The notes under the pieces: model-generated | The model's input: the letters and a program-made list of their open reading frames with translations, nothing else | What the model was told of the DNA's origin: nothing | Database searches by the model: none | Origin: Pseudomonas alkylphenolica | Lineage (GTDB): Bacteria; Pseudomonadota; Gammaproteobacteria; Pseudomonadales; Pseudomonadaceae | Direction of reading: 5' to 3' | NCBI RefSeq assembly: GCF_016009175.1 | Contig: NZ_JADUCM010000025.1 | Coordinates: 1 to 64,000, forward strand | Length of the DNA stretch: 64,000 nt | Shown here: piece after piece, positions 15,804 through 24,575 of the stretch | Position numbering within the stretch: position 1 is the stretch's first letter | How the letters are laid out: each line of letters starts with the position of its first letter | Made by a program: the position numbers and the translations under genes

Positions 15804-16691
15804 ATGAATCACACCAGCTATGTCGGGCGCTTCGCCCCCACCCCAAGTGGCTTTCTACATTTCGGTTCGCTGGTTGCTGCCCTCGCCTCTTGGCTCGACG
15901 CTCGGGCGGTGGGCGGGCAATGGTTGCTGCGCATGGAAGATATCGACCCGCCGCGTGAGGCCCCCGGCGCCCAGGCCGCCATCCTGCATACCCTGGAAAG
16001 CTATGGGCTGGAATGGGACGGCGAAGTGACCTACCAGAGCCAACGCCACGATGCCTACGCCGAGGTTGTCCAGCGCCTGTTCTCCATGGGCCTGGCGTAC
16101 GCGTGCACCTGCTCGCGCAAGCAACTGGAAGGCTATAACGGCATTTACCCGGGCCTGTGCCGCAATGCCGGGCATGCCCAGCACGATGCTGCCATCCGCG
16201 TGCGCGTCCCGGAGTTGATCTATCGCTTCGAAGACAGGGTGCAAGGATCGTTCGAGCAGCATCTGGGCCGTGAGGTGGGTGATTTCGTCATTCGTCGACG
16301 CGACGGACTTTATGCCTATCAACTGGCAGTGGTGCTGGATGATGCCTGGCAAGGGGTGACCGATATTGTGCGGGGCGCCGACCTGCTCGATAACACCCCG
16401 CGCCAGCTGTACCTGCAGGAGCTGCTGGGCCTGTCACAACCACGCTACCTGCATGTGCCCTTGATCACCCAGCCCGACGGCCACAAACTGGGCAAGAGTT
16501 ACCGTTCCGCACCGCTGCCGCCCGAACAGGCCACACCGCTGATCCTGCGTGCCCTGCGCGCGCTGGGGCAACCGACCGAGGCGAGCATGATGCAGGGTAC
16601 GCCGACCGAGGTGCTGGCACAGGCCGCTTCGCATTGGAACCCCGACGCCATCCCCCGGCGCCTGAGCGTGCCTGAGGCGGACCTGCACTGA
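15804..16691 (+). CDS. gluQ: Glutamyl-Q tRNA(Asp) synthetase
   Basis: 295-residue paralogue of the catalytic half of glutamyl-tRNA synthetase, without an anticodon-binding domain. It attaches glutamate to the queuosine base of tRNA(Asp). The class I signature appears as PTPSGFLHFGSL (HIGH-like HFGS) near residue 12 and the KMSKS-like KLGKSY near 232. Zinc-binding cysteines are in ACTCSRKQLEGYNGIYPGLC (about 98-118). It follows dksA, its usual partner, across a weak terminator. Confidence 0.94.
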   Translation: MNHTSYVGRFAPTPSGFLHFGSLVAALASWLDARAVGGQWLLRMEDIDPPREAPGAQAAILHTLESYGLEWDGEVTYQSQRHDAYAEVVQRLFSMGLAYACTCSRKQLEGYNGIYPGLCRNAGHAQHDAAIRVRVPELIYRFEDRVQGSFEQHLGREVGDFVIRRRDGLYAYQLAVVLDDAWQGVTDIVRGADLLDNTPRQLYLQELLGLSQPRYLHVPLITQPDGHKLGKSYRSAPLPPEQATPLILRALRALGQPTEASMMQGTPTEVLAQAASHWNPDAIPRRLSVPEADLH

Positions 16692-16699
16692 CGCTAGTT

Positions 16700-17050
16700 G
16701 TAGGCGCAACTGTCTTTTTGGGAGCCGCCAAGCCGGGCCTGCTGTGCAGTCCATTGCGGCGGTCCGGCGCCCCGGTAAATCCTACAACTGGTGTCGGGTC
16801 AGCAATCCCACCTGTAGGCCATCGACGCAGGAGCTAGCGGGCGGCGTTCCGACTTGCCGGCGAACCAGGCACCACGGTGCCCCTGACGCACCGCGTCATC
16901 GTTTTTCGCGGGCAAGCCACGCTCCTACAGGTTGGGATGCATCGGGACGCCGGACCGCCGCGATGGGTTGCATCGCGACCCCAAAAATGGGACTGCTGCG
17001 CAGTCCGTCGCGGATAAGTCCGCCCCTACCACCGAACGCACCCAAAGCAG
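16700..17050. repeat. Cluster of degenerate REP-like palindromes
   Basis: The 486-base gap between gluQ and cbrX holds several imperfect palindromes of the P. putida REP type. One copy ends TTCGCGGGCAAGCC-ACGCTCCTACAGG (16904-16932), and an opposing copy reads CCTGTAGG from 16811. A second element type with GGACTGC-TGC-GCAGTCC occurs near 16992-17009, and a decayed copy (GGCCTGCTGTGCAGTCC) near 16736. No open frame here has a ribosome site or codon bias. Confidence 0.65.
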
Positions 17051-17177
17051 TTGCCCTCGCCCGGAAAGCCCAATAAATTCAATTCTTTGGCAAAAACGCA
17101 CAAGCCCGTTACCATCGCCGCAGCCATTTGCGCCAATAATAAGTCCAAGCCGCAGCGCCCTAACCTTTGAGGCCAGC

Positions 17178-17354
17178 ATGTATATCTATCGTTTGGTCCT
17201 GCTTCTGGTCGTGGGGATCTACCTGTTCTCCCCGGCCATCATGGACTGGTGGATCGAGCCCACCGGAGCCTGGTATCGCCCTTACCTGCTCTGGCTGATC
17301 CTGATCGTCGTGACCTTTATCCTGCAGAGCCAACGTGATGCCGATGAGCTTTAG
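17178..17354 (+). CDS. cbrX: CbrX, small membrane protein encoded before cbrA
   Basis: 58-residue protein with two membrane helices (about residues 4-20 and 33-50) separated by the loop MDWWIEPTGAWYRPY. It is the small ORF reported upstream of cbrA in Pseudomonas and named cbrX; its function is not settled, though control of CbrA translation has been proposed. The gene overlaps the start of cbrA by 11 bases, so the two must be cotranscribed and probably translationally coupled; no good ribosome site for cbrA is visible otherwise. Confidence 0.8.
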   Translation: MYIYRLVLLLVVGIYLFSPAIMDWWIEPTGAWYRPYLLWLILIVVTFILQSQRDADEL

Positions 17355-20292
17355 CCTGACCCAGATGATCCTGATCAGCGCCGCCTACCTGCTGGTGCTG
17401 TTTGGCGTGGCCTGGATCAGCGAACGCGGCATGATCCCGCGCTCGATCATTCGCCACCCCCTGACCTACACCCTGTCGCTGGGTGTCTACGCCAGTGCCT
17501 GGGCGTTCTACGGCTCGGTCGGCCTGGCCTACCAGTACGGTTACGGCTTCCTGGCCTGTTACCTGGGGGTGTCCGGCGCGTTCCTGCTGGCCCCGGTACT
17601 GCTGTACCCGATTCTCAAGATCACCCGCACCTACCAGCTGTCGTCACTCGCCGACCTGATTGCTTTTCGCTTTCGCAGCACCTGGGCCGGGGCACTGACC
17701 ACGATATTCATGCTCATCGGTGTGTTGCCGCTGCTGGCCTTGCAGATTCAGGCGGTTGCCGATTCCATCAGCATCCTTACCGGCGAACCGGTCAAGGCGC
17801 GGGTTGCCCTGGCCTTCTGTGCACTGATTACCCTGTTCACCATCTTTTTCGGCTCACGGCATATCGCGACCCGGGAGAAACACGAAGGCCTGGTGTTCGC
17901 CATTGCCTTTGAATCGGTGATCAAGCTGCTGGCACTAGGCGGTATCGGCCTGTATGCCTTGTACGGCGTATTCGGCGGCCCGCATCAGCTCGAAGTGTGG
18001 CTGTTGCAGAACCAGACAGCCCTGGCCGCGCTGCACACTCCCTTGCAGGAAGGCCCGTGGCGAACGCTGCTGCTGGTGTTCTTTGCCTCGGCCATCGTCA
18101 TGCCGCACATGTACCACATGGCCTTCACCGAAAACCTCAACCCGCGCTCGCTGGTCAGCGCCAGCTGGGGCCTTCCGCTGTTCCTGCTGTTGATGAGCCT
18201 GGCGGTACCGCTGATCCTCTGGGCGGGCCTGAAGATGGGCGCCAGCACCAGTCCCGAGTACTTCACCCTGGGCCTGGGGATCGCCGCCAACAACCAGGCC
18301 TTGGCGCTGCTCGCCTATGTCGGTGGATTGTCGGCCTCCAGTGGCCTGATCATCGTCACCACGCTGGCACTCTCCGGCATGGCCCTCAACCACCTGGTGC
18401 TGCCACTGTACCAACCGCCGGCCGAGGGCAACATCTACCGCTGGCTGAAGTGGACCCGCCGGGCGCTGATCGTTGCGATCATTGCCGCCGGTTTCGGTTT
18501 CTACCTGACCCTGGGCAGCCAGCAAGACCTGGCCAACCTCGGTATCGTCGCCTTTGTCGCCACCCTGCAGTTCTTGCCGGGCGTGCTCTCGGTACTTTAC
18601 TGGCCGACGGCCAACCGACGCGGATTCATCGCCGGGTTGCTGGCGGGGATTCTGGTGTGGATGGTGACCATGCTGCTACCGCTGGTAGGCAACCTGCAGG
18701 GCTTCTACATCCCGCTGCTGAACATGATTTATGTGCTCGACGACACCAGCTGGCACATGGCAGCGATCGCCTCGCTGGCCGCGAACGTGTTGCTGTTTAC
18801 CCTGATTTCCCTGTTCACCAACGCCAGCACCGAAGAAGTCAGTGCCGCCGAGGCCTGCGCCGTGGACAACGTGCGCCGCCCACAACGCCGCGAACTTCAC
18901 GCCGCCTCCCCCCAGGAGTTCGCCACGCAACTGGCCAAACCGCTGGGCGCCAAAGCCGCACAAAAAGAAGTCGAACAGGCCCTGCGCGACCTTTACCTGC
19001 CCTTCGACGAGCGCCGCCCCTATGCCCTGCGCCGCCTGCGCGACCGCATCGAAGCCAACCTGTCAGGGTTGATGGGCCCAAGCGTGGCCCAGGACATGGT
19101 CGAAACCTTCCTGCCGTACAAGTCAGGCAACGATAATTACGTTACCGAAGACATCCACTTCATCGAAAGCCGCCTGGAAGACTACCACTCGCGCCTGACC
19201 GGGCTTGCCGCCGAGCTCGACGCCCTGCGCCGGTACCACCGCCAGACCTTGCAGGAGTTGCCGATGGGCGTCTGCTCGCTGGCCAAGGATCAGGAGATCC
19301 TGATGTGGAACAAGGCCATGGAAGAACTCACCGGCATCCCGGCCAAACGCGTGGTCGGCTCCCGTCTGACCACCATCAGCGAGCCATGGCGCGGATTGCT
19401 GCTGGGCTTTATCACCGTGCCGGATGAGCACTTGCACAAACAACGCCTGGGCCTGGATGGCCAGACGCGCTGGCTGAACTTGCACAAGGCGGCCATCGAC
19501 GAACCATTGGCACCGGGTAACAGTGGCCTGGTGGTACTGGTCGAGGACCTCACCGAAACCCAGGCCCTGGAAGACAAGCTGGTGCACTCCGAACGCCTGG
19601 CCAGTATCGGTCGCCTGGCTGCCGGGGTGGCTCACGAAATCGGCAACCCGGTCACCGGCATCGCCTGCCTCGCCCAGAACCTGCGCGAAGAACGCGAAGA
19701 CGACGGTGAAATTACCGAGCTGAGCAGCCAGATCCTTGAGCAGACCAAACGTATTTCACGCATTGTCCAGTCACTGATGAGCTTTGCCCATGCCGGCAGC
19801 CACCAGCACAGTGACGAACCGGTGTGCCTGGCTGAAGTGGCCCAGGACGCAATTGGTCTGCTGGCCCTGAACCGGCGCAACTTCGAAGTGCAGTTCTTCA
19901 ACCTGTGCGACCCCGAGCACTGGGTCGATGGCGACCCGCAACGCCTGGCCCAGGTCTTGATCAACTTGCTCTCCAACGCCCGTGACGCCTCACCGCCCGG
20001 CAGTGCCGTGCGGGTCAAGAGCGAAGCGAGCGAGCATACCGTCGACCTGATCGTCGAAGACGAAGGCAGCGGTATTCCGAAAAACATCATGGATCGTCTG
20101 TTTGAACCGTTCTTCACTACCAAGGACCCGGGCGAAGGGACCGGACTGGGGCTTGCTCTGGTCTATTCCATCGTGGAAGAGCATTATGGACAAATCACCA
20201 TCGACAGCCCGGCCGATATACAGAGCCAGCGAGGCACCCGGATCCGTGTGACCCTGCCGCGCCATGTCGTAGCGACGTCCGCTGTGAACTGA
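17344..20292 (+). CDS. cbrA: CbrA, sensor histidine kinase with SLC5-like transporter domain
   Basis: 982-residue sensor of the CbrAB system, which governs the use of histidine, proline, arginine and other carbon sources. The first about 500 residues are a sodium/solute symporter-like (SLC5) domain with roughly 12-13 helices; histidine transport is reported for the P. putida protein. A cytoplasmic linker and PAS domain follow (about 610-730), then HisKA with phospho-accepting His in VAHEIGNPVTG (about 765) and the ATPase domain with NLLSNARDA (about 875), EDEGSGIP and GTGLGLAL. The start at 17344 (MSFSLTQ) matches orthologues; 17338 is also possible. Confidence 0.95.
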   Translation: MSFSLTQMILISAAYLLVLFGVAWISERGMIPRSIIRHPLTYTLSLGVYASAWAFYGSVGLAYQYGYGFLACYLGVSGAFLLAPVLLYPILKITRTYQLSSLADLIAFRFRSTWAGALTTIFMLIGVLPLLALQIQAVADSISILTGEPVKARVALAFCALITLFTIFFGSRHIATREKHEGLVFAIAFESVIKLLALGGIGLYALYGVFGGPHQLEVWLLQNQTALAALHTPLQEGPWRTLLLVFFASAIVMPHMYHMAFTENLNPRSLVSASWGLPLFLLLMSLAVPLILWAGLKMGASTSPEYFTLGLGIAANNQALALLAYVGGLSASSGLIIVTTLALSGMALNHLVLPLYQPPAEGNIYRWLKWTRRALIVAIIAAGFGFYLTLGSQQDLANLGIVAFVATLQFLPGVLSVLYWPTANRRGFIAGLLAGILVWMVTMLLPLVGNLQGFYIPLLNMIYVLDDTSWHMAAIASLAANVLLFTLISLFTNASTEEVSAAEACAVDNVRRPQRRELHAASPQEFATQLAKPLGAKAAQKEVEQALRDLYLPFDERRPYALRRLRDRIEANLSGLMGPSVAQDMVETFLPYKSGNDNYVTEDIHFIESRLEDYHSRLTGLAAELDALRRYHRQTLQELPMGVCSLAKDQEILMWNKAMEELTGIPAKRVVGSRLTTISEPWRGLLLGFITVPDEHLHKQRLGLDGQTRWLNLHKAAIDEPLAPGNSGLVVLVEDLTETQALEDKLVHSERLASIGRLAAGVAHEIGNPVTGIACLAQNLREEREDDGEITELSSQILEQTKRISRIVQSLMSFAHAGSHQHSDEPVCLAEVAQDAIGLLALNRRNFEVQFFNLCDPEHWVDGDPQRLAQVLINLLSNARDASPPGSAVRVKSEASEHTVDLIVEDEGSGIPKNIMDRLFEPFFTTKDPGEGTGLGLALVYSIVEEHYGQITIDSPADIQSQRGTRIRVTLPRHVVATSAVN

Positions 20293-20314
20293 GACCGTCG
20301 AGAGAATTGAATCA

Positions 20315-21754
20315 ATGCCGCACATTCTGATCGTCGAAGACGAAACCATCATCCGCTCGGCGCTGCGTCGACTGCTCGAACGGAACCAGTACCAGGTCAG
20401 CGAAGCCGGCTCGGTACAGGAAGCCCAGGAACGCTTCAGCATTGCCACCTTCGACTTGATTGTCAGCGACCTGCGCCTGCCCGGCGCCCCGGGTACCGAG
20501 CTGATCAAGCTCGGCCAGGGCACCCCGGTGCTGATCATGACCAGCTACGCCAGCCTGCGTTCTGCGGTCGACTCGATGAAGATGGGCGCAGTGGACTACA
20601 TCGCCAAGCCTTTCGATCATGACGAAATGCTCCAGGCGGTGGCGCGCATCCTGCGTGACCGCCAGAACGCGCCGGCTGCTCCTGCCGAAGCGCGTGGCAA
20701 CGGCAAGACCGCCAGCGCAGACAAAGGCAGCAGCACTGCAGCCAACGGCGAAATCGGCATCATTGGTTCCTGCCCACCGATGCAGGATCTGTACAGCAAG
20801 ATCCGCAAGGTTGCGCCCACCGATTCCAATGTGCTGATCCAGGGTGAGTCGGGTACCGGCAAGGAGCTGGTTGCCCGCGCCCTGCACAACCTTTCGCGCC
20901 GCGCCAAGGCACCGATGATTTCGGTGAACTGTGCAGCCATTCCGGAAACCCTGATCGAGTCGGAACTGTTCGGCCACGAGAAAGGTGCATTCACCGGCGC
21001 CAGCGCGGGTCGCGCTGGCCTGGTCGAAGCGGCCGACGGCGGTACATTGTTCCTCGACGAGATTGGCGAACTGCCGCTCGAAGCCCAGGCGCGCCTGCTG
21101 CGGGTGCTCCAGGAAGGCGAGATTCGCCGTGTCGGCTCGGTGCAATCGCAAAAGGTCGATGTGCGCCTGATCGCGGCCACCCACCGTGACCTGAAGAACC
21201 TGGCCAAGATTGGGCAGTTCCGCGAAGACCTGTATTACCGCCTGCACGTGATTGCCCTCAAGTTGCCGGCCCTGCGCGAGCGCGGCGCCGACGTCAACGA
21301 GATCGCCAATGCCTTCCTGGCCCGGCAAAGCGCCCGCATCGGCCGCAACGACCTGCGCTTCGGCCATGATGCCGAACAGGCCATCCGTCATTACTCCTGG
21401 CCCGGTAACGTCCGTGAACTGGAAAACGCAGTGGAGCGCGCGGTGATTCTGTGCGAGAGCCCGGAAATTTCCGCCGACCTGCTGGGTATCGATATCGAAC
21501 TCAGCGACCTCGACGACGACGAACCCTTCGCCAGCCTGCCAGGCAACAGCAGTTCGGCCAGCACCACCAGCCATGAGCCGACCGAAGACCTGTCGCTTGA
21601 AGACTACTTCCAGCACTTTGTACTGGAGCACCAGGACCACATGACCGAGACCGAACTGGCACGCAAACTGGGCGTCAGCCGCAAGTGCCTGTGGGAACGT
21701 CGCCAACGCCTGGGCATCCCGCGGCGCAAGAGCGGTGCCACCAGCGATAGCTGA
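20315..21754 (+). CDS. cbrB: CbrB, NtrC-family sigma54 response regulator
   Basis: 479-residue activator paired with CbrA. The receiver domain has the phospho-acceptor Asp in IVSDLRLPG (about residue 52) and the conserved lysine in YIAKPFD. The AAA+ domain holds Walker A GESGTGKE (about 178), the sigma54-contacting loop GAFTGA (about 225) and Walker B LFLDEIGEL. A Fis-type helix-turn-helix (TETELARKLGVSRKCLWERRQRLGI) closes the protein. Its main known target is the crcZ promoter, which lies immediately downstream here with a matching binding site. Confidence 0.97.
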   Translation: MPHILIVEDETIIRSALRRLLERNQYQVSEAGSVQEAQERFSIATFDLIVSDLRLPGAPGTELIKLGQGTPVLIMTSYASLRSAVDSMKMGAVDYIAKPFDHDEMLQAVARILRDRQNAPAAPAEARGNGKTASADKGSSTAANGEIGIIGSCPPMQDLYSKIRKVAPTDSNVLIQGESGTGKELVARALHNLSRRAKAPMISVNCAAIPETLIESELFGHEKGAFTGASAGRAGLVEAADGGTLFLDEIGELPLEAQARLLRVLQEGEIRRVGSVQSQKVDVRLIAATHRDLKNLAKIGQFREDLYYRLHVIALKLPALRERGADVNEIANAFLARQSARIGRNDLRFGHDAEQAIRHYSWPGNVRELENAVERAVILCESPEISADLLGIDIELSDLDDDEPFASLPGNSSSASTTSHEPTEDLSLEDYFQHFVLEHQDHMTETELARKLGVSRKCLWERRQRLGIPRRKSGATSDS

Positions 21755-21810
21755 TACCTTTCAGCCATGTGGGCGGGGAAATGCGGTAACAGAACGAAAT
21801 GTGAAAAAAC

Positions 21811-21836
21811 TGTTACCTCGCCACAATCTCGTAACA
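21811..21836 (+). promoter_or_regulatory. CbrB binding site upstream of crcZ
   Basis: TGTTAC (21811-21816) and GTAACA (21831-21836) with exactly 14 bases between form a perfect inverted repeat, the arrangement I recall as the CbrB consensus in P. putida. Further half sites (GTAACA at 21785-21790, GTAACG at 21853-21858) flank it. It lies about 125 bases upstream of the crcZ start, a normal enhancer distance for sigma54. Confidence 0.82.
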
Positions 21837-21877
21837 AAAGCCGGGGCTTACGGTAACGAAACCCCGGCTTTTTTTTG
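21837..21877 (+). terminator. Intrinsic terminator of cbrB
   Basis: AAGCCGGGG (21838-21846) pairs with CCCCGGCTT (21862-21870), followed by eight T in all. It isolates crcZ from cbrB read-through. Confidence 0.92.
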
Positions 21878-21935
21878 CCCGCCCGGGCCTGCCAAACCGC
21901 TCCAACCCCTTGTTTTACTGGGGTTTGAAAAAGTT

Positions 21936-21949
21936 GGCACGGCACCTGC
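21936..21949 (+). promoter_or_regulatory. sigma54 promoter of crcZ
   Basis: TTGGCACGGCACCTGCT carries the -24 GG (21936-21937) and -12 GC (21948-21949) separated by ten bases, as sigma54 requires. Transcription should start near 21961. Confidence 0.9.
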
Positions 21950-21960
21950 TATATGTTTGG

Positions 21961-22335
21961 TACAAGAACAATAACAAGCACTGCAAAAGACAATAAAAAT
22001 AAGACGAATCGGCTCACGCACAATAAGAACAAGACGGCGGAGGCGCAGCTAACTGATTCTTTTGGAGAGGAGTTGTTTTTGGGGCTTGCCCCACAACCAG
22101 GCAGAGAATAATAAAAACTGCACTCAAGCAGGGCCTGAACTGGTTGGATCACATGATCATTGCAACCTCAGCGACCAAAGCAATCCGTTTGCTCTTGAAT
22201 CCCGGTTAGGGAGATCGTCCACAAGCTTTGCGTTTTGTGGATAGGGCACTCAACAAAAACAAGAAGCCCGGCAAAAAAACAATAAGAGCACGCAACTACT
22301 TCTTGGGGAGCTTCGGCTCCCCTTGTAGTTTCTCC
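21961..22335 (+). ncRNA. crcZ: CrcZ small RNA, Hfq/Crc decoy of carbon catabolite repression
   Basis: About 375 nt RNA between cbrB and pcnB, the conserved crcZ position. It has no coding capacity but at least six A-rich CA motifs of the AACAAUAA type: 21967-21977, 21990-22005, 22020-22034, 22107-22117, 22251-22266 and 22273-22287. These titrate Hfq-Crc and so relieve translational repression of catabolic genes. The sigma54 promoter and CbrB site upstream place it under CbrAB. It ends in a stem GGGGAGC-TTCG-GCTCCCC extended by AACTAC/GTAGTT (22294-22331). Confidence 0.93.
22294..22335 (+). terminator. Terminator of crcZ
   Basis: A GGGGAGC-TTCG-GCTCCCC stem is extended by AACTAC (22294-22299) and GTAGTT (22325-22330). 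The T-run after it is short, but the stem is very strong. Confidence 0.8.
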
Positions 22336-22455
22336 CCCTCGCATCACCCCGCTTTGCTACCGCCTACACCATCCCCCCAGTAAATGCTAGAATCCACGCC
22401 CATCATGCGGCCATTCTTCGTTTTTGGCCGAACATTCCTTCAAACAGTGCATCCC

Positions 22456-23844
22456 ATGCTGAAGAAGCTGTTCCAGTCGTTCCGTCCTCCCGTACGTGGT
22501 CCGCACCACAAGCGCACCACGCCTGAAGTGATCAATAGCGGTCAACACTCGCTGCAACGTGGCCAGTTCAGTCGTCATGCGGTGAGCATCGTTGAGCGCC
22601 TGCAAAATGCTGGCTACCAGGCCTACCTGGTCGGCGGCTGCGTGCGTGACCAGCTCCTGGGCATCACGCCCAAGGACTTTGACGTCGCCACCAGCGCCAC
22701 CCCCGAACAAGTTCGTGCCGAATTCCGTAATGCGCGCATCATCGGCCGCCGCTTCAAGCTGGTTCACATCCATTTCGGCCGTGAAATCATTGAAGTCGCC
22801 ACCTTCCGCGCCAACCACCCGGAAAGCGAAGCCGAAGACAGCCATACCTCGTCACGTAACGAGAGCGGACGAATTCTGCGCGACAACGTTTATGGCACCC
22901 TGGAAGAAGATGCGCAGCGCCGCGACTTCACCATCAATGCCCTTTACTACGATCCGGTCAGCGAGCGCATCCTCGATTACGCCAATGGCGTTCACGATAT
23001 CCGCAATCGTTTGATCCGCCTGATCGGTGACCCGACCCAGCGCTACCAGGAAGACCCGGTGCGCATGCTGCGGGCCGTGCGTTTTGCCGCCAAGCTCAAT
23101 TTTGGTATCGAGAAGCACACCGTGCAGCCGATCCGCGACCTGGCGCCGATGCTGCGCGAGATCCCGGCTGCCCGCCTGTTCGAAGAGTCCCTCAAGCTGT
23201 TCCTCTCGGGGCACGCTGCCGACACCTTCGAAATGCTGGTCGACCTGCAGTTGTTCGATCCACTGTTCCCGGCCAGTGCCGAGGCCCTGGAAGAACACCC
23301 GACCTACACCCACACCCTGATCAGCCAGGCATTGATCAACACCGATCTGCGCATCAAGCAGGGCAAGCCGGTAACCCCGGCCTTCCTGTTTGCCGCCATG
23401 CTGTGGCCCGCCTTGCCAGGGCGCGCGCTGCGCCTGCAAAGCCGTGGCATGCCACCGATTCCTGCGATGAACGAAGCCGCCCACGAGCTGATCAGCGAGC
23501 AATGCCAACGCATCGCGATTCCCAAGCGCTTCACCCTGCCGATTCGCGAGATCTGGGACATGCAGGAGCGCCTGCCACGTCGCAGCGGCAAGCGTGCTGA
23601 CCTGCTGCTCGACAACCCACGCTTCCGCGCCGGTTACGACTTCCTGCTGCTGCGTGAAAGCGCTGGCGAAGAAACCGACGGCCTCGGCCAATGGTGGACC
23701 GACTATCAGGACAGCAACGACAGCGAGCGGCGCGACATGATCCGCGATCTGGGCAGCCGCGACGAAGGCGCAGGTAGCGCACCGCGCAAACGCAAGCGTA
23801 GCCCGAGCAAACGCAAGCGCGCTGACGGCGGCGCAGGCGAGTAA
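22456..23844 (+). CDS. pcnB: Poly(A) polymerase I
   Basis: 462-residue class II nucleotidyltransferase that adds poly(A) tails to RNA and promotes decay. The head domain has VGGCVRDQLLG (about residue 58) and the metal-binding DFD in PKDFDVATSA; RRDFTINALYY is the second conserved motif. The tail ends in a very basic stretch (RKRKRSPSKRKR), usual for RNA binding. The start at 22456 (MLKKLFQSFR) agrees with orthologues; upstream ATGs at 22384 and 22405 would extend it without a ribosome site. folK follows two bases downstream. Confidence 0.94.
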   Translation: MLKKLFQSFRPPVRGPHHKRTTPEVINSGQHSLQRGQFSRHAVSIVERLQNAGYQAYLVGGCVRDQLLGITPKDFDVATSATPEQVRAEFRNARIIGRRFKLVHIHFGREIIEVATFRANHPESEAEDSHTSSRNESGRILRDNVYGTLEEDAQRRDFTINALYYDPVSERILDYANGVHDIRNRLIRLIGDPTQRYQEDPVRMLRAVRFAAKLNFGIEKHTVQPIRDLAPMLREIPAARLFEESLKLFLSGHAADTFEMLVDLQLFDPLFPASAEALEEHPTYTHTLISQALINTDLRIKQGKPVTPAFLFAAMLWPALPGRALRLQSRGMPPIPAMNEAAHELISEQCQRIAIPKRFTLPIREIWDMQERLPRRSGKRADLLLDNPRFRAGYDFLLLRESAGEETDGLGQWWTDYQDSNDSERRDMIRDLGSRDEGAGSAPRKRKRSPSKRKRADGGAGE

Positions 23845-23846
23845 GC

Positions 23847-24323
23847 ATGGAACGCGTCTACATCGGTCTGGGCAGCAATCTGGATGAACCGCAGGCGCAG
23901 CTGCACAGCGCGCTCAACGCCCTGCGCCAACTGCCCGACACCCAGGTGACAGCGGTTTCTGCATTTTATGGCAGCGAGTCGCTTTCACCGGGCCAGCCGC
24001 GCTACACCAATGCCGTTGCCGCGCTGGAGACCGGCCTTGCGCCATTGGCGTTGCTCGACAGCCTCCAGTCCATCGAAGCCGCCCAGGGCCGCGAACGCAA
24101 AGAACGCTGGGGCCCGCGCACCCTGGACCTGGATATCCTGCTGTACGGCGACCAGGTGATCGATGTGCCGCGCCTGAAAGTGCCCCACTACCACATGCAG
24201 GCGCGCCCCTTCGTTCTCTACCCCTTGGCCGAACTGGTGCCGGAAAGTTTCGTACTGGCCGACCAACGCCCCCTTGCCAAGCTGCTGGCAGATTGCCCGT
24301 TCGTCGGCTTGGAACGCCTGTAA
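23847..24323 (+). CDS. folK: 2-amino-4-hydroxy-6-hydroxymethyldihydropteridine pyrophosphokinase
   Basis: 158-residue HPPK, which transfers pyrophosphate from ATP to hydroxymethyldihydropterin, the step before dihydropteroate synthase (folP is at 48810 here). YIGLGSNLDEP at the N-terminus and RWGPRTLDLDILLYG (about residues 87-101, with the Mg-binding DLD) are diagnostic. It is placed two bases after pcnB, and pan genes follow after a 252-base gap. Confidence 0.96.
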   Translation: MERVYIGLGSNLDEPQAQLHSALNALRQLPDTQVTAVSAFYGSESLSPGQPRYTNAVAALETGLAPLALLDSLQSIEAAQGRERKERWGPRTLDLDILLYGDQVIDVPRLKVPHYHMQARPFVLYPLAELVPESFVLADQRPLAKLLADCPFVGLERL

Positions 24324-24575
24324 CCGGGCGTTCCCCCACAGGGTAACGCCCGTAACAGCGCTTTCGTAACATTGCGGTAACAGGGTAATTGACTTCAGTC
24401 CCCTCCCTCACGACTATAGGCGTCCCAAGGCGCCCGCGCGCCACAAGAAGGCGTAAATAGGCCTGGAACGGTCGTAACACTCAAACACCACGATCGATGA
24501 TGTGCTGTTCCAGAAGATGAATACACGCGTTGTACGCAGTCGTTTTTCACAGCGCCTGAATGAGGATTCTTTTTC
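24324..24575. other. folK-panB intergenic region with repeated GTAAC motifs
   Basis: An 8-bp inverted repeat (CGGGCGTT 24325-24332, AACGCCCG 24345-24352) follows folK. GTAAC occurs in the same orientation at 24320, 24343, 24352, 24366, 24377 and 24473. TTGACT (24389-24394) with GACTAT 17 bases downstream is a possible panB promoter. No gene seen. Confidence 0.5.

Noticed and set aside
22251..22290. A-rich repeats in the pcnB leader considered as a CRISPR-like or tandem repeat array.
   Set aside because: They are irregular CA motifs of CrcZ, not equal-length repeats with spacers.
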